Of a stretch of 64,000 bases of DNA, positions 36,709 through 45,481 are shown piece by piece. A program made the position numbers and the translations under genes. The notes under the pieces are model-generated. The model did no database searches. It was given only the letters and a program-made list of their open reading frames with translations, and had not been told where the DNA came from. This DNA comes from UBA6163 sp031411655 (GTDB taxonomy: Bacteria; Planctomycetota; Planctomycetia; Pirellulales; Pirellulaceae): NCBI GenBank assembly GCA_031411655.1, contig JANOBM010000192.1:71640-135639 (forward strand). The letters run 5' to 3'. Every line of letters begins with the position of its first letter. Position 1 is the stretch's first letter.

Positions 36709-36753
36709 TTGAGGCGAAGATCGATTAATGAAGATTCATCTTCGCGAACTCAA
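36709..36753 (+). promoter_or_regulatory. leader hairpin(s) before the DTW gene with two alternative pairings
   Basis: GCGAAGAT (36714-36721) pairs perfectly with ATCTTCGC (36738-36745), extended by TTGAG with CTCAA outside. A second GAAGAT at 36730-36735 can pair with the same ATCTTC, giving a competing smaller hairpin. The structure ends about 20 bases before the ATG at 36774. It could be an attenuator-like switch or just a terminator of upstream transcription. Confidence 0.45.
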
Positions 36754-36773
36754 ACACTTGCTATTGGATAGGG

Positions 36774-38036
36774 ATGTCACTCGATCAAGATGAAGTCCAC
36801 GCTGATGCCCGAACTCAAGCCCATGATTGCCAGTGGAGGACTCGCTGCTACGGTTGCCACCGTCCCTTAAATCGTTGTTTTTGTGATCGAATTCCAACGA
36901 TTCACAATCAAACCGAAGTGTTGATTTTGCAACATCGGAGGGAACGTTTTCACGCGTTCAATACCGCACGGATTTTGCAAAAGGCACTTGTTAATTCAAA
37001 GCTCCTCGTCGACCACAGTGATCGCTTGGCGGCAGCTTTTTCTCAACTAACGCTCTCGCCCGATGTTGGGTTTCTCTATCCCGGTGCCGATTCGCAATTG
37101 TTGACGGATTTGCCGGTTGAGAAGCGTCCAAAGCAGCTCGTAGTGATCGACGGCACTTGGCATCATACGAAGACATTGGTCCGCGACATTCCAAGGTTGC
37201 AACTTTTACCTCGTTATCGGATCGCTCCGGTCGAACCCAGTCGTTACCGCATTCGGCGCGAACCCGATGCTCAGTTTCTTTCGACCCTGGAGGCAACCGT
37301 TGCTGCACTTCGTTGTTTAGAACCCGGTACCGATGGATTCGAACAACTTTTGACAGCCTTTGACGCAATGATCGATGGTCAATTGGAGGTTCCCAAAAAC
37401 GCTCACGGTTGGCGTAAGAATTCACGTCGAACGCCCAATCCATTGAAGTTACCCAAGGTTCTGACGAGCCGATTGGAAGACATTGTTGTGGTCTACGGTG
37501 AGACGTCACCTGGATTCAAAGGTGATTGCCGCGGAAAGAGGACGGCAACCACCGCGGAGACAAACTTCTCCGCACCGGTATATTGGGTTGCGGAGCGATT
37601 GGTCAGTGGCGAGCGTTTTGAGAACGCCATTAAGCCTCCTGTCAGTTTATCGGCGACGTTTTTGCAACACCTCCAGCTTGACGAGAGTACTTTCGATCAG
37701 GCGAGGGCGATGGGCGATGTCCGTCATGCGTGGGAATCCTTTCTGCGCCCTCGAGACACCATCGCCTATTTCTACTCGCATACCCCACGGCTCATGGCAG
37801 ACATCGGCGGTCTCGATCGACCACTGCTGCACTTGAAAAGCGTTCGCATCGAGGAACGACGGAATAAGACTCTCGAAAAGTTGCTCGACTCGCTAGAGAT
37901 TGTGCCGGGGCCGGCAATGTGTTTAGGACGCGCCGGAACACGGCTGGCCAACACAGTCGCCTTTGCTAACTACCTTCACAAAAAACGCAATGAAACTCTT
38001 TCTACTCCACCCAGGCGCAATGACGAGTTCGGTTAA
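36774..38036 (+). CDS. DTW-domain tRNA aminocarboxypropyltransferase-like protein with C-terminal extension
   Basis: The 420-residue protein has an N-terminal DTW domain (about 15-215). Four cysteines in CYGCHRPLNRCFCDRIP form a zinc site. The motif VVIDGTWHHTKTL carries DGTW at the DTW position, and ERFHAFNTAR and RYRIRREP follow. Members such as TapT transfer an aminocarboxypropyl group from SAM to tRNA uridine (acp3U). The C-terminal 190 residues are not in the typical enzyme. They begin VVVYGETSP and may be an RNase H-like or nuclease-like domain, which is a guess. The gene overlaps the convergent sufES stop by 4 bases. Confidence 0.8.
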   Translation: MSLDQDEVHADARTQAHDCQWRTRCYGCHRPLNRCFCDRIPTIHNQTEVLILQHRRERFHAFNTARILQKALVNSKLLVDHSDRLAAAFSQLTLSPDVGFLYPGADSQLLTDLPVEKRPKQLVVIDGTWHHTKTLVRDIPRLQLLPRYRIAPVEPSRYRIRREPDAQFLSTLEATVAALRCLEPGTDGFEQLLTAFDAMIDGQLEVPKNAHGWRKNSRRTPNPLKLPKVLTSRLEDIVVVYGETSPGFKGDCRGKRTATTAETNFSAPVYWVAERLVSGERFENAIKPPVSLSATFLQHLQLDESTFDQARAMGDVRHAWESFLRPRDTIAYFYSHTPRLMADIGGLDRPLLHLKSVRIEERRNKTLEKLLDSLEIVPGPAMCLGRAGTRLANTVAFANYLHKKRNETLSTPPRRNDEFG

Positions 38037-39760
38037 CGCCTGAGCAGCTTGATCGCATGCTGAACCGATTCAATCAATCGAGCGACTTCGTCTTCGGTGT
38101 TGTATAAGTAGAAACTCGCGCGACAGGTTACCGAAACGCCTAGTCGTGAGTGCAGCGGCATCGCGCAATGGTGTCCGACGCGAATCGCGATTCCTCGCCC
38201 ATCGAGGACCCGAGCGATTTCTTCTCCGTGGATGCCGTCAACTGAAAAAGCAACGATTCCACTTTTGAGGTCAAGATCAGGCGAATAAACTTTAGTGCCG
38301 TCGATCTTTCGCAATCCCTCCATCGCTAGTCCGACGAGCAAACGTTCATGTTCCATCAAGCGATCATGTCCGATCGCTTCCAAATATTCGATGGCCGGTT
38401 TTATTGAAATGATCTCGGCAATGGCCGGAGTGCCTGCTTCGAATTTGTGTGGCAAATCCGCAACGGAAAATCCGTCAAAGGTGACCGCTTTGATCATGCT
38501 GCCACCGCCAAGCCACGGCGGCATCGCTTGGAGAAGTGCCTGCTTGCCATAACAAACCCCTACGCCGGACGACGCAAGCATCTTGTGGCCGCTAAAGACA
38601 ACAAAGTCCGCATCCCATTGCCGAACGTCGATCGCGCCATGGGGAACAGCCTGCGCAGCATCCACCATGACAGTCGCGCCCGCTTTGTGCGAAGTAGCGA
38701 CGAGCTGTTTGACAGGATTGATGGTCCCAAGCACATTGGAAACCGCCGTCAGCGATACCAATTTCGTCTTACTCGAAAGCGCCGCCTCAAATCGTTCGAT
38801 ATCCAGAGTGAAATCAGAACGAATGGGTACCCAGCGAATGTGGCAACCTTTTCGTTCGCATAGTTGATGCCAAGGAACGATATTGGAGTGGTGCTCCATC
38901 TCGGTCAGTACGATCTCGTCACCCCGTTCGAGATTGGCGTTTCCCCATGCATTAGCGATCAGGTTGATCGATGCAGTGGTTCCTGCGGTGAAAATCACTT
39001 CATCCGTTTTCGCTGCATTGATAAAACGACGAACGGATTCTCGACTTGCTTCCAATCCTTCGGTCGTGGTTACGGCCCAAGCGTGGCCGGAGCGATGCAC
39101 GTTCGCGTAGTATTCCGAATAGACTTGCGATATCGCGTCGATCACGGATTGCGGTCTTTGGGATGTTGCGGCATTGTCCAGATACGCCACAGCGACCCCG
39201 GAATCATTGAGCCCGCTCAAAATCGGGAATTCCGATCGGATTTGATCGACTCGGTCGCGGAGTGGCCCAAGATCGTCGAATCCTGCGACACCTGGTTGAA
39301 CTTCCGATGTGGACGACGTCGTCAGGCCCAACTGCTTGGATTCCGCGTATTGGTGAATCCGTCGAATCATGGAATGCAGCCCGTTGCTGCGCAGGGGAGA
39401 TAGGAATGATTTGAGATGCAGTTTGTCAAGGAACTTCTCGATCGGGAATTCGCTTATCTCAGCCGGCGTTTTGCCCGAATAAACCGAAAGCAAAACGGCG
39501 ACCAACCCGCATACCATCGGCGCATCGCTCCATGCCATGAAGCGAAATCGCGTTCCGTCCCAGTGCGGCACGATCCAAACCATACTCTGACACCCGACGA
39601 CACGAAAATCTTCAGTGCAGTATTCGGTCGGGAATTTGGGGAGAGTCTGACCCAACTCAATCAGAAACTGAATTCTTTCTTCCGCGTTCTCTAATTCGCT
39701 GAATTCTTCTTGAAGTTCGGTTGGGGATGCGTAACTGATCTGAGTGTCCATGATTTTCAT
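38033..39760 (-). CDS. sufS: SufE-SufS fusion cysteine desulfurase
   Basis: The protein of about 575 residues combines SufE and SufS. The SufE part (about 15-140) has the sulfur-accepting Cys57 in FRVVGCQSMVW. The SufS part (about 170-570) is a group II cysteine desulfurase with the PLP lysine in FSGHKMLASSG, the catalytic Cys in VTCRASFYLYN, and YLDNAATSQRP plus MEHHSNIVPWH. It mobilises sulfur for Fe-S cluster assembly; fusion makes transfer intramolecular. ATG 39760 is preferred; GTG 39784 and ATG 39751 are alternatives. No other suf gene lies in the window. Confidence 0.93.
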   Translation of the reverse strand: MKIMDTQISYASPTELQEEFSELENAEERIQFLIELGQTLPKFPTEYCTEDFRVVGCQSMVWIVPHWDGTRFRFMAWSDAPMVCGLVAVLLSVYSGKTPAEISEFPIEKFLDKLHLKSFLSPLRSNGLHSMIRRIHQYAESKQLGLTTSSTSEVQPGVAGFDDLGPLRDRVDQIRSEFPILSGLNDSGVAVAYLDNAATSQRPQSVIDAISQVYSEYYANVHRSGHAWAVTTTEGLEASRESVRRFINAAKTDEVIFTAGTTASINLIANAWGNANLERGDEIVLTEMEHHSNIVPWHQLCERKGCHIRWVPIRSDFTLDIERFEAALSSKTKLVSLTAVSNVLGTINPVKQLVATSHKAGATVMVDAAQAVPHGAIDVRQWDADFVVFSGHKMLASSGVGVCYGKQALLQAMPPWLGGGSMIKAVTFDGFSVADLPHKFEAGTPAIAEIISIKPAIEYLEAIGHDRLMEHERLLVGLAMEGLRKIDGTKVYSPDLDLKSGIVAFSVDGIHGEEIARVLDGRGIAIRVGHHCAMPLHSRLGVSVTCRASFYLYNTEDEVARLIESVQHAIKLLRR

Positions 39761-39940
39761 TGATTCAATTTCGTCGCTAGGCACTGGTCATGAGTGCCAC
39801 GACAGTGTTCGGCACCGTGCAATTCGGAGTCGCACGTCAAATGGAAGGTCATACATTCGTAAGCTGGTCAGCGTTCGCACGGCTGTCACACCTAGCCGCC
39901 TTCATTGTAGCGGCGCATTTCCCTACGAGCACTTAATAGC

Positions 39941-40015
39941 CTGCGCTTCGATAACCTGCGCTTCGATAACCCGTGCTTTGATACATTGTCCTTTGATACC
40001 CCGTCCTTCAATAAC
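39941..40015. repeat. 5 x 15-bp imperfect tandem repeat
   Basis: Five units run head to tail: CTGCGCTTCGATAAC twice exactly (39941-39970), then three diverged copies ending CCGTCCTTCAATAAC (40001-40015). It lies between the sufE-sufS start and the end of the M20 gene, in front of the sufES promoter. There are no spacers, so it is not a CRISPR. Confidence 0.88.
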
Positions 40016-40031
40016 CGGGTGTACCCCGGGG

Positions 40032-41168
40032 TTAACAACACCACCTACGAATAGCGCGGCCATACAGATCGATGCCTCGATAAAGCTGGTCAATCGTGAT
40101 AAATTCGTCGCTGGTATGTGCTTGGGCAATGTCTCCTGGGCCGCAAACAACGAGGCGTTTGAGTTCGTTAAACTCACCCCCGTCGGTGCCATAGCAGACT
40201 GTCTTGGGGCCACTGCACTGTGCCACTTCACACATGGCGGTAATCGTCGGTGCGTCGGGTTCGATCCAAACGTAGCCACCGCCCTTCTCGCGTCTGAACT
40301 CAAGCCCTAATTCAGCCGCCTTCGCACTCGCCGCAGCAACCAGCGATTCTCCATTGATAGTCGGCATGGTTCGCAACGACACCCATGCTTCGCTCATTGC
40401 CGGTGTGATATTCGACGCCTTCGAGTGATCGGAGAAGCCGAAGTTCCACGACAGTGTCGGTGGATCGAATCGAGTATCTTGAAGCTTCGGATCGGTTTCG
40501 GATAGCGAGTGAAGTCGGAGTAGTTCGACAAGCATGGGGACCATCGCGAGGTTGGCATTGAGCCCGTCGCGTGTGCTACTGTGCGCGGCACGACCTCTAC
40601 TAATAATGCGGAAAACAAAAATTCCTTTGTGTGCATGGACTACTTCGCACTTCGTTGGCTCGCCAATAATCGCCACCGGTTGGGAGTGGACCAAACGACG
40701 GTAGGCTGGACAGTGCGCGACCAAATGCTTCGCCCCGACAAAGGCGATCTCTTCGTCGGCGGTAGAGACGATATGAAGCGGCGCCTTTTGTTCCCGCACA
40801 TCGATGCGTGAAACCGCTTCGAGCATCGATACGAGAGAGCCCTTCATGTCGCAACTGCCGCGCCCGTAGAGCCGATCTCGAATCAAGATTGGTTCGAAGG
40901 CGCCGCCCGGTCCATCCCAATCATCGGCGGGAACCACATCGGTATGGCAAAAATAAGCGAGCCCGCCAGTCCCGTCTCCACGAGATGCAATCAGGTTCGC
41001 TTTCGCTATCCCATTGTGGTCCTGATAGTCGCTTCGATGGATCGAAAAACCCATCGAATCCAGGAGCTTCGCAATGTGCTCAGTCACTTCAACGTTGCTG
41101 GCTGATGACACCGAAGGAAAACGGATCAGCGATTGAAGCATTTCGATTGGGTTGATGCACGGCATCAT
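40032..41168 (-). CDS. M20 family deacylase (acetylornithine deacetylase-like)
   Basis: The 378-residue dinuclear zinc hydrolase resembles acetylornithine deacetylase / succinyl-diaminopimelate desuccinylase. The conserved motifs are YFCHTDVVPADDW (metal His and Asp), LYGRGSCDMKGS, STADEEIAFVGA (the Glu pair) and AHSSTRDGLNAN in the dimerisation lid. It may act in arginine synthesis (ArgE) or peptide cleavage; no arg gene is adjacent, so argE is not assigned. It begins 11 bases after the upstream minus-strand stop, suggesting co-transcription with the J-domain-like gene. Confidence 0.85.
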   Translation of the reverse strand: MMPCINPIEMLQSLIRFPSVSSASNVEVTEHIAKLLDSMGFSIHRSDYQDHNGIAKANLIASRGDGTGGLAYFCHTDVVPADDWDGPGGAFEPILIRDRLYGRGSCDMKGSLVSMLEAVSRIDVREQKAPLHIVSTADEEIAFVGAKHLVAHCPAYRRLVHSQPVAIIGEPTKCEVVHAHKGIFVFRIISRGRAAHSSTRDGLNANLAMVPMLVELLRLHSLSETDPKLQDTRFDPPTLSWNFGFSDHSKASNITPAMSEAWVSLRTMPTINGESLVAAASAKAAELGLEFRREKGGGYVWIEPDAPTITAMCEVAQCSGPKTVCYGTDGGEFNELKRLVVCGPGDIAQAHTSDEFITIDQLYRGIDLYGRAIRRWCC

Positions 41169-41179
41169 CGCTCATCGCC

Positions 41180-42814
41180 TTACAGTTGGAAAAGGAAACG
41201 AACTGCCGCTGCGAGTTTGGCAGGCTCAGCCCCTTCCACTTCATCGGTGATCTTTTCGAGCGATTCGACAGCTTGAACGCGGTACGGAGGTGTCGTGACA
41301 GGAGCGATTGCCTGGTAGGCGTACATCGCTGCTTGAGTCGTTGGAGAATCGGGAGGCATCGAGAGTTTCGCAAGCTTGTGAGCCAGCATCAGCGGTAATG
41401 AGTCAAAGTTATACTCCTTGTTGCGCCCATTGAATCGAATGATCAGCTTATTGGGACCCACTTCGACGACCACGACCTTCAAGTCTTCGTTCAAATCAAA
41501 CTCGTTGCCCGCTTGGAGCCCACCAATCGCTTTCTCGATTCCGCCGCGATAAAAGGTGGCAAGGTCCACCAATTGTAAAAGCATCCCCGCGACTTCTTTT
41601 TGCTCCGTACCAGCCGCTGCCTCATCAGCAGCTTCGGCGAGCTGTTTCATCTTGGTCCAGTCATGCTGCTTGATTGCCTGAATGAGCAAATTGATCGCGG
41701 CGGTACCTGCCTGAAGTTGCTCGGGAGTTGGCTCGGGAGTTGGCTCGGGAGTTGGCTCGGGAGTTGGAGGGATCGTCGGCGGTGTCTCTGTAACGGGCGC
41801 GGTTGGCGCGGGAGGCACAGTTGCAGGCATATCGATAGAGTTTGGCATTGCCGGGTCCGGCATCGGGGTGTCGGTGACGGCCGGCATGGCCATATCCGGT
41901 CCCATATTATTCGGGTCCCCAGTGGAATCGCTTCCAGGGTTGTCGGCCGGCACGGTAGGTGCCGCCGGCGTCGGGCCTTCTGCGGGCCTTGAGTTTGAAT
42001 CTTCTGTAACGGGAGGTCCTACAGCATCACCGCCGAGTCCACCCATCACCGGGTCGAAAGGCTTTCGGTCTCGGGGTGTAACCTCGCCGGGCCGGCTAAT
42101 CACTTGCCCGGTCGTATTGTTCGGATCGTAAATACCACCTCCAGCATTAATTACGATCGGTGTTCCCCCTCGCTGTGTCAGTAGGTAAAGCAGGCCGCCT
42201 ATTGAGACGACGGCGATCACACAAAACGTGCTTAGAAAAATCATCAACCAAGGAAGGCCTCGCCTGCTCTGTGATCCAGAGGATCGCTTGACCCTTGGTA
42301 CTTGCATCGCATCCGAGTTGGCTTGCTGGGTACTAGCAGCTTGCGTAGCTGATGTTGGTAGGCCGAAACCAGCAGGCGAAGCATTTGCAAGCGAGTTGAT
42401 GACTTGCGTTTTAGCGGTTTCGCCGAATCCGGTCTGTGGAAATCCGGTCTTCGCAAGCGGGTTGTTAGGCGATACCTGAGGGCGCATGGCGCCCGGCAAA
42501 AGGCCAGCCAGTGGATCGGCGACTGGAGGTTGGGCCGCAACTCCCGTGTTGGCGAGTTTACGATCGTAGGCTGCTTTTTTGCTCGCATCGATAAGGATCG
42601 CCTGGGCATTCTTGACCCATCCGACCGCGGTTTCCCAAGCCTTGGCATTGGCAGACCCCTTTTCGGCTTTAAGTTTCGCGAATGTTGTCTCGATCGCGGA
42701 ACTAATCTTTTCTCGGTCTGACTCATAGACCGTCAGACCGAGAACCCGATAAGCGTCAGGAGCCGAAGCGTCTTCAGGAAGGGCGAGGATAGATTGTGGG
42801 GTGTCGTGGGTCAT
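41180..42814 (-). CDS. J-domain-like N-terminus, single-pass membrane protein with PTPE repeat
   Basis: The 544-residue protein starts with a helical region (about 15-90) containing AYRVLGLTVYESDREKI and AYDRKLAN, which resembles a diverged J-domain; the HPD motif is absent, so DnaK stimulation is unlikely. A transmembrane helix (about 192-214) follows a basic stretch. The outer part is Pro/Thr/Met-rich with a 12-bp DNA repeat encoding PTPE (41721-41768). The C-terminal domain (about 370-544) is unrecognised. This layout recurs in planctomycetes. Function is unknown. Confidence 0.6.
   Translation of the reverse strand: MTHDTPQSILALPEDASAPDAYRVLGLTVYESDREKISSAIETTFAKLKAEKGSANAKAWETAVGWVKNAQAILIDASKKAAYDRKLANTGVAAQPPVADPLAGLLPGAMRPQVSPNNPLAKTGFPQTGFGETAKTQVINSLANASPAGFGLPTSATQAASTQQANSDAMQVPRVKRSSGSQSRRGLPWLMIFLSTFCVIAVVSIGGLLYLLTQRGGTPIVINAGGGIYDPNNTTGQVISRPGEVTPRDRKPFDPVMGGLGGDAVGPPVTEDSNSRPAEGPTPAAPTVPADNPGSDSTGDPNNMGPDMAMPAVTDTPMPDPAMPNSIDMPATVPPAPTAPVTETPPTIPPTPEPTPEPTPEPTPEQLQAGTAAINLLIQAIKQHDWTKMKQLAEAADEAAAGTEQKEVAGMLLQLVDLATFYRGGIEKAIGGLQAGNEFDLNEDLKVVVVEVGPNKLIIRFNGRNKEYNFDSLPLMLAHKLAKLSMPPDSPTTQAAMYAYQAIAPVTTPPYRVQAVESLEKITDEVEGAEPAKLAAAVRFLFQL
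41721..41768. repeat. 4 x 12-bp in-frame tandem repeat
   Basis: The unit TCGGGAGTTGGC is repeated three times exactly plus a fourth with one change (41721-41768). On the minus strand it encodes (PEPT)n in the linker of the J-like membrane protein. Twelve-bp units keep frame, so copy number may vary without breaking the gene. Confidence 0.9.
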
Positions 42815-42841
42815 GGCCCGAGACTCAAACTTGGGTGGTGA

Positions 42842-43705
42842 TCAAAAAAGCGAGTGATGCGACACTTGCTGCATAGTATTCGTTGGGCTAGTCAATGCGT
42901 CGTTAATGGGCAGTCGGCCAATCGCGTCGAGTTGTAGACGCGGATGGAGGACGTGGGGGTGCTTGCTGAGGCGCGAAAGTAACGGCGAATCACCGCCCGT
43001 GTAAACAATCTTAGGATTGATGTGCCCTAAGCGTTGACTTCCTGTTTGAATCAGTCCATCGATCGCCGAGGCGACACCGAGCAGAATTCCGCTGCGAATT
43101 GCAGAAAATGTGTCGGTCGCAGGAATCGAGAGAGAAGCTGCCGAAATCTCTGCGGCAACAGGTAGTTCGATGGAGGGCAGGAGATCTGTTCCACGCGCCA
43201 GCGAGTCGAACTGCATCGCGATGCCGGGAAGAATCACTCCGCCGAGAAACACCGCATCCGCGGTGAGGAAATTAATAGTAACTGCCGAACCTGCGCCGAC
43301 CACCACTGCTTCGGAGCCAGGATAAAGCTGTGCGGTCATCCAGCAAGAAAGCAGGCGATCGATTCCGACGCGATCGGGGGCAGGTACTTGCGTGGCAATC
43401 GGTATATCGCCGTGCTCAATGACACGTACATCGGCATCGGGACTGCATTCCATCAATCGGCCGACCAGTAACTTGGTGACCGGACGATTCACACTGGCAA
43501 TCCGCCATTGCGTTTGATCGTCATTCGCCGCCGCAGTCGCTTCATGAATGAGGCTATCGGCCCAGGTCGCCGACCGAAGCGATACGGATTGATGCGGCTG
43601 GTCATTGACCGCCCACTTCGCTGCCGAATTGCCCAGATCGATGGCGATCAAAGCTTTAGCGCGAAGTGAACCATGTGCGGGTTTCCGGGTCGGCATCTCG
43701 CTCAA
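42842..43705 (-). CDS. coaX: type III pantothenate kinase
   Basis: The 287-residue kinase does the first step of CoA synthesis (pantothenate phosphorylation). The type III signature is present: IAIDLGNSAAKWAV near the N-terminus (ATP motif), DRVGIDRLLSCWMTAQLYPG, VGAGSAVTINFLTADAVFLGGVI with the catalytic-region Asp, and YTGGDSPLLSRL. The start ATG overlaps the obg stop as ATGA, so the two are translationally coupled. It lies downstream of obg and bL27. Confidence 0.9.
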   Translation of the reverse strand: MSEMPTRKPAHGSLRAKALIAIDLGNSAAKWAVNDQPHQSVSLRSATWADSLIHEATAAANDDQTQWRIASVNRPVTKLLVGRLMECSPDADVRVIEHGDIPIATQVPAPDRVGIDRLLSCWMTAQLYPGSEAVVVGAGSAVTINFLTADAVFLGGVILPGIAMQFDSLARGTDLLPSIELPVAAEISAASLSIPATDTFSAIRSGILLGVASAIDGLIQTGSQRLGHINPKIVYTGGDSPLLSRLSKHPHVLHPRLQLDAIGRLPINDALTSPTNTMQQVSHHSLF

Positions 43706-44883
43706 GACTGACCCTCATCGAAATTGCGAGGCTGATTCTCGTTCGACAGGTTTGCGGTGAGCCCTACGAGGTGCGGCGGCATGCGGCGTTTCTTCTCGGC
43801 TTTTACTGCCGTGGCATCGGAAGACGCCGGGACCTCATCATTCGAAACAAAGCTTTCCCATGCCTCCGGCGCTTGCGAGTTAGCCAAAATTTCACGCCAT
43901 GCTGCCAAGCGGACCGTTATTTCATAAGTCAAAGACTCAAGGCCGGCGCCCGTAACGCCGCTTATCAAACGCACTTCGCGACCGATCGCGGCTTGAAGTG
44001 CATCTCGCGCTGCTTCAGAGTCTGGGAGCTCACTCTTACTGATAACGACGATTTCATCTCTTGTTGCCAAATCGGGGCTATAGCTCTCAAGCTCACTTCG
44101 TATCGTTAAGTAGTTTTTTACAGGGTCCGACCCATCACTTGGACTTGGTTCAACCAGATGCACCAGAAGCCCCGCCCTTTCGACGTGTCTTAAAAATTCG
44201 TGGCCAAGCCCAATGCCCTCGCTTGCGCCTTCGATCAGTCCCGGGATGTCTGCCAAAACGAAAGAAGAATCGGGAGTAGGGCGAACTAAACCGAGGTTCG
44301 GAAACTTTGTGGTGAACGGATAGTCTGCAATCTCAGGACGTGCAGCGCTCATGCGGCTGAGCAGCGTACTCTTGCCGGCATTGGGCATGCCGATCAGTCC
44401 CACATCCGCGATCGACTTCAGTTCGAGAATCACCGCGCGGATCTCACCTTCCTCGCCAGGCGTCTTTTCTCGTGGTGCCTGATTCTGCGCCGACTTGAAG
44501 TGGATATTGCCACGACCTTTTTTGCCACCACGAACCACGACAACGCTGTCGCCCGGAACGACTAAGTCTTTGATCACAAAACCATGACGGGCGTCGATTA
44601 ACGCAGTACCCGGCGGAACATACAGTTTCATATCTCGCGCAGCGCGGCCATGGCAACCCTTGCCAGTACCGGGAGCGCCATTCGGAGCTCGCCAAAATTT
44701 ACGATTAGCAAATTCGGACAAACTGTTCACGCCGCCGCGCGCTTCCAGGATAATGCTCGCGCCATCGCCTCCATCACCCCCGTCCGGACCACCGCGGGCA
44801 ACATATTTTTCACGACGAAAACTAGCGCAACCATCGCCTCCGCGACCAGCACGCAGTTCAATTTCGACTCGATCAACAAACAT
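43702..44883 (-). CDS. obgE: GTPase Obg
   Basis: The 393-residue ribosome-assembly GTPase has an N-terminal glycine-rich Obg domain (FVDRVEIELRAGRGGDG, REKYVARGGPDGGDGG) followed by the G domain: G1 GMPNAGKSTLLS, G2 TTKFPNLG, G3 DIPGLIEGASEGIGLG and G4-like SKSE in the expected region. The tail ends PRNFDEGQS. It lies between rpmA (about 210 bases upstream, with a hairpin between) and coaX (ATGA overlap). It helps assemble the 50S subunit and acts in stress control. Confidence 0.95.
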   Translation of the reverse strand: MFVDRVEIELRAGRGGDGCASFRREKYVARGGPDGGDGGDGASIILEARGGVNSLSEFANRKFWRAPNGAPGTGKGCHGRAARDMKLYVPPGTALIDARHGFVIKDLVVPGDSVVVVRGGKKGRGNIHFKSAQNQAPREKTPGEEGEIRAVILELKSIADVGLIGMPNAGKSTLLSRMSAARPEIADYPFTTKFPNLGLVRPTPDSSFVLADIPGLIEGASEGIGLGHEFLRHVERAGLLVHLVEPSPSDGSDPVKNYLTIRSELESYSPDLATRDEIVVISKSELPDSEAARDALQAAIGREVRLISGVTGAGLESLTYEITVRLAAWREILANSQAPEAWESFVSNDEVPASSDATAVKAEKKRRMPPHLVGLTANLSNENQPRNFDEGQS

Positions 44884-45006
44884 AAGGGCAACTGGAAATG
44901 ACGGAGGTGGGCGACGTAATAGAAGGCATTCTACACCGTCGCGAGGTCAAGGACGAACACTTCGTGTTCTCGTTAGGCGAGGTTTCGCTCGGTCGTTAAA
45001 CGACAA

Positions 45007-45038
45007 ACGGCCAGCCCCCTCTTAGGGAAGCTAGCCGT
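45007..45038 (-). terminator. hairpin between rpmA and obg
   Basis: On the minus strand CGGCTAGC pairs with GCTGGCCG (one mismatch) enclosing a CCC/GGG inner stem, followed by TTTGTCGTTT. It is 56 bases past the rpmA stop and probably terminates or attenuates transcription into obg. A second, weaker inverted repeat (GAACAC TTC GTGTTC) lies at 44955-44969. Confidence 0.6.
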
Positions 45039-45093
45039 CGAGTGATTCAAACCGTTACATCAATCGTTTCGATTGACGCTTCCAACCAACCGA

Positions 45094-45345
45094 CTAAACC
45101 GCAAGTGCATCAATGTTGACACGACGGCCTGCACGGTCAAATCGCACCGTACCATCGATCAAGGCGTAGAGCGTGTAATCCGAACCACAGCCGACGTTGT
45201 GACCGGGATGAAATTTGGTGCCCACCTGACGAACGATGATGCTGCCCGCCGATACAGACTGACCGCCAAAACGCTTGACGCCACGTCGTTGACCGTTGCT
45301 GTCACGTCCGTTGCGGCTACTGCCTTGGCCTTTCTTATGTGCCAT
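45094..45345 (-). CDS. rpmA: 50S ribosomal protein bL27
   Basis: The 83-residue bL27 has the conserved AHKKGQGSSRNGRDS, QSVSAGSIIVRQVGTKFHPG and NVGCGSDYTLYALIDG blocks. It stabilises tRNA at the peptidyl transferase centre. The bL21 gene (rplU), usual partner just upstream, is absent here; the next upstream gene encodes an exported protein. Confidence 0.97.
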   Translation of the reverse strand: MAHKKGQGSSRNGRDSNGQRRGVKRFGGQSVSAGSIIVRQVGTKFHPGHNVGCGSDYTLYALIDGTVRFDRAGRRVNIDALAV

Positions 45346-45481
45346 GATCGAAACTTAAATGCTGGAGGTATGTATTTGCAGGGACGAACCCCAAAGTTGG
45401 GGCTCCTGAGTGCGTTTCAAACAAAAACAGGTGCGATTCAGACAACCGCACGCGGTTCAAGCAAAACGCGGACTGGGCAAA

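Noticed and set aside
39941..40015. Possible CRISPR array
   Set aside because: Units are contiguous with no spacers and too short for CRISPR repeats.
45346..45481. Missing rplU (bL21) between rpmA and the upstream gene
   Set aside because: The 136 bases are too short for bL21 and no bL21-like sequence is seen.
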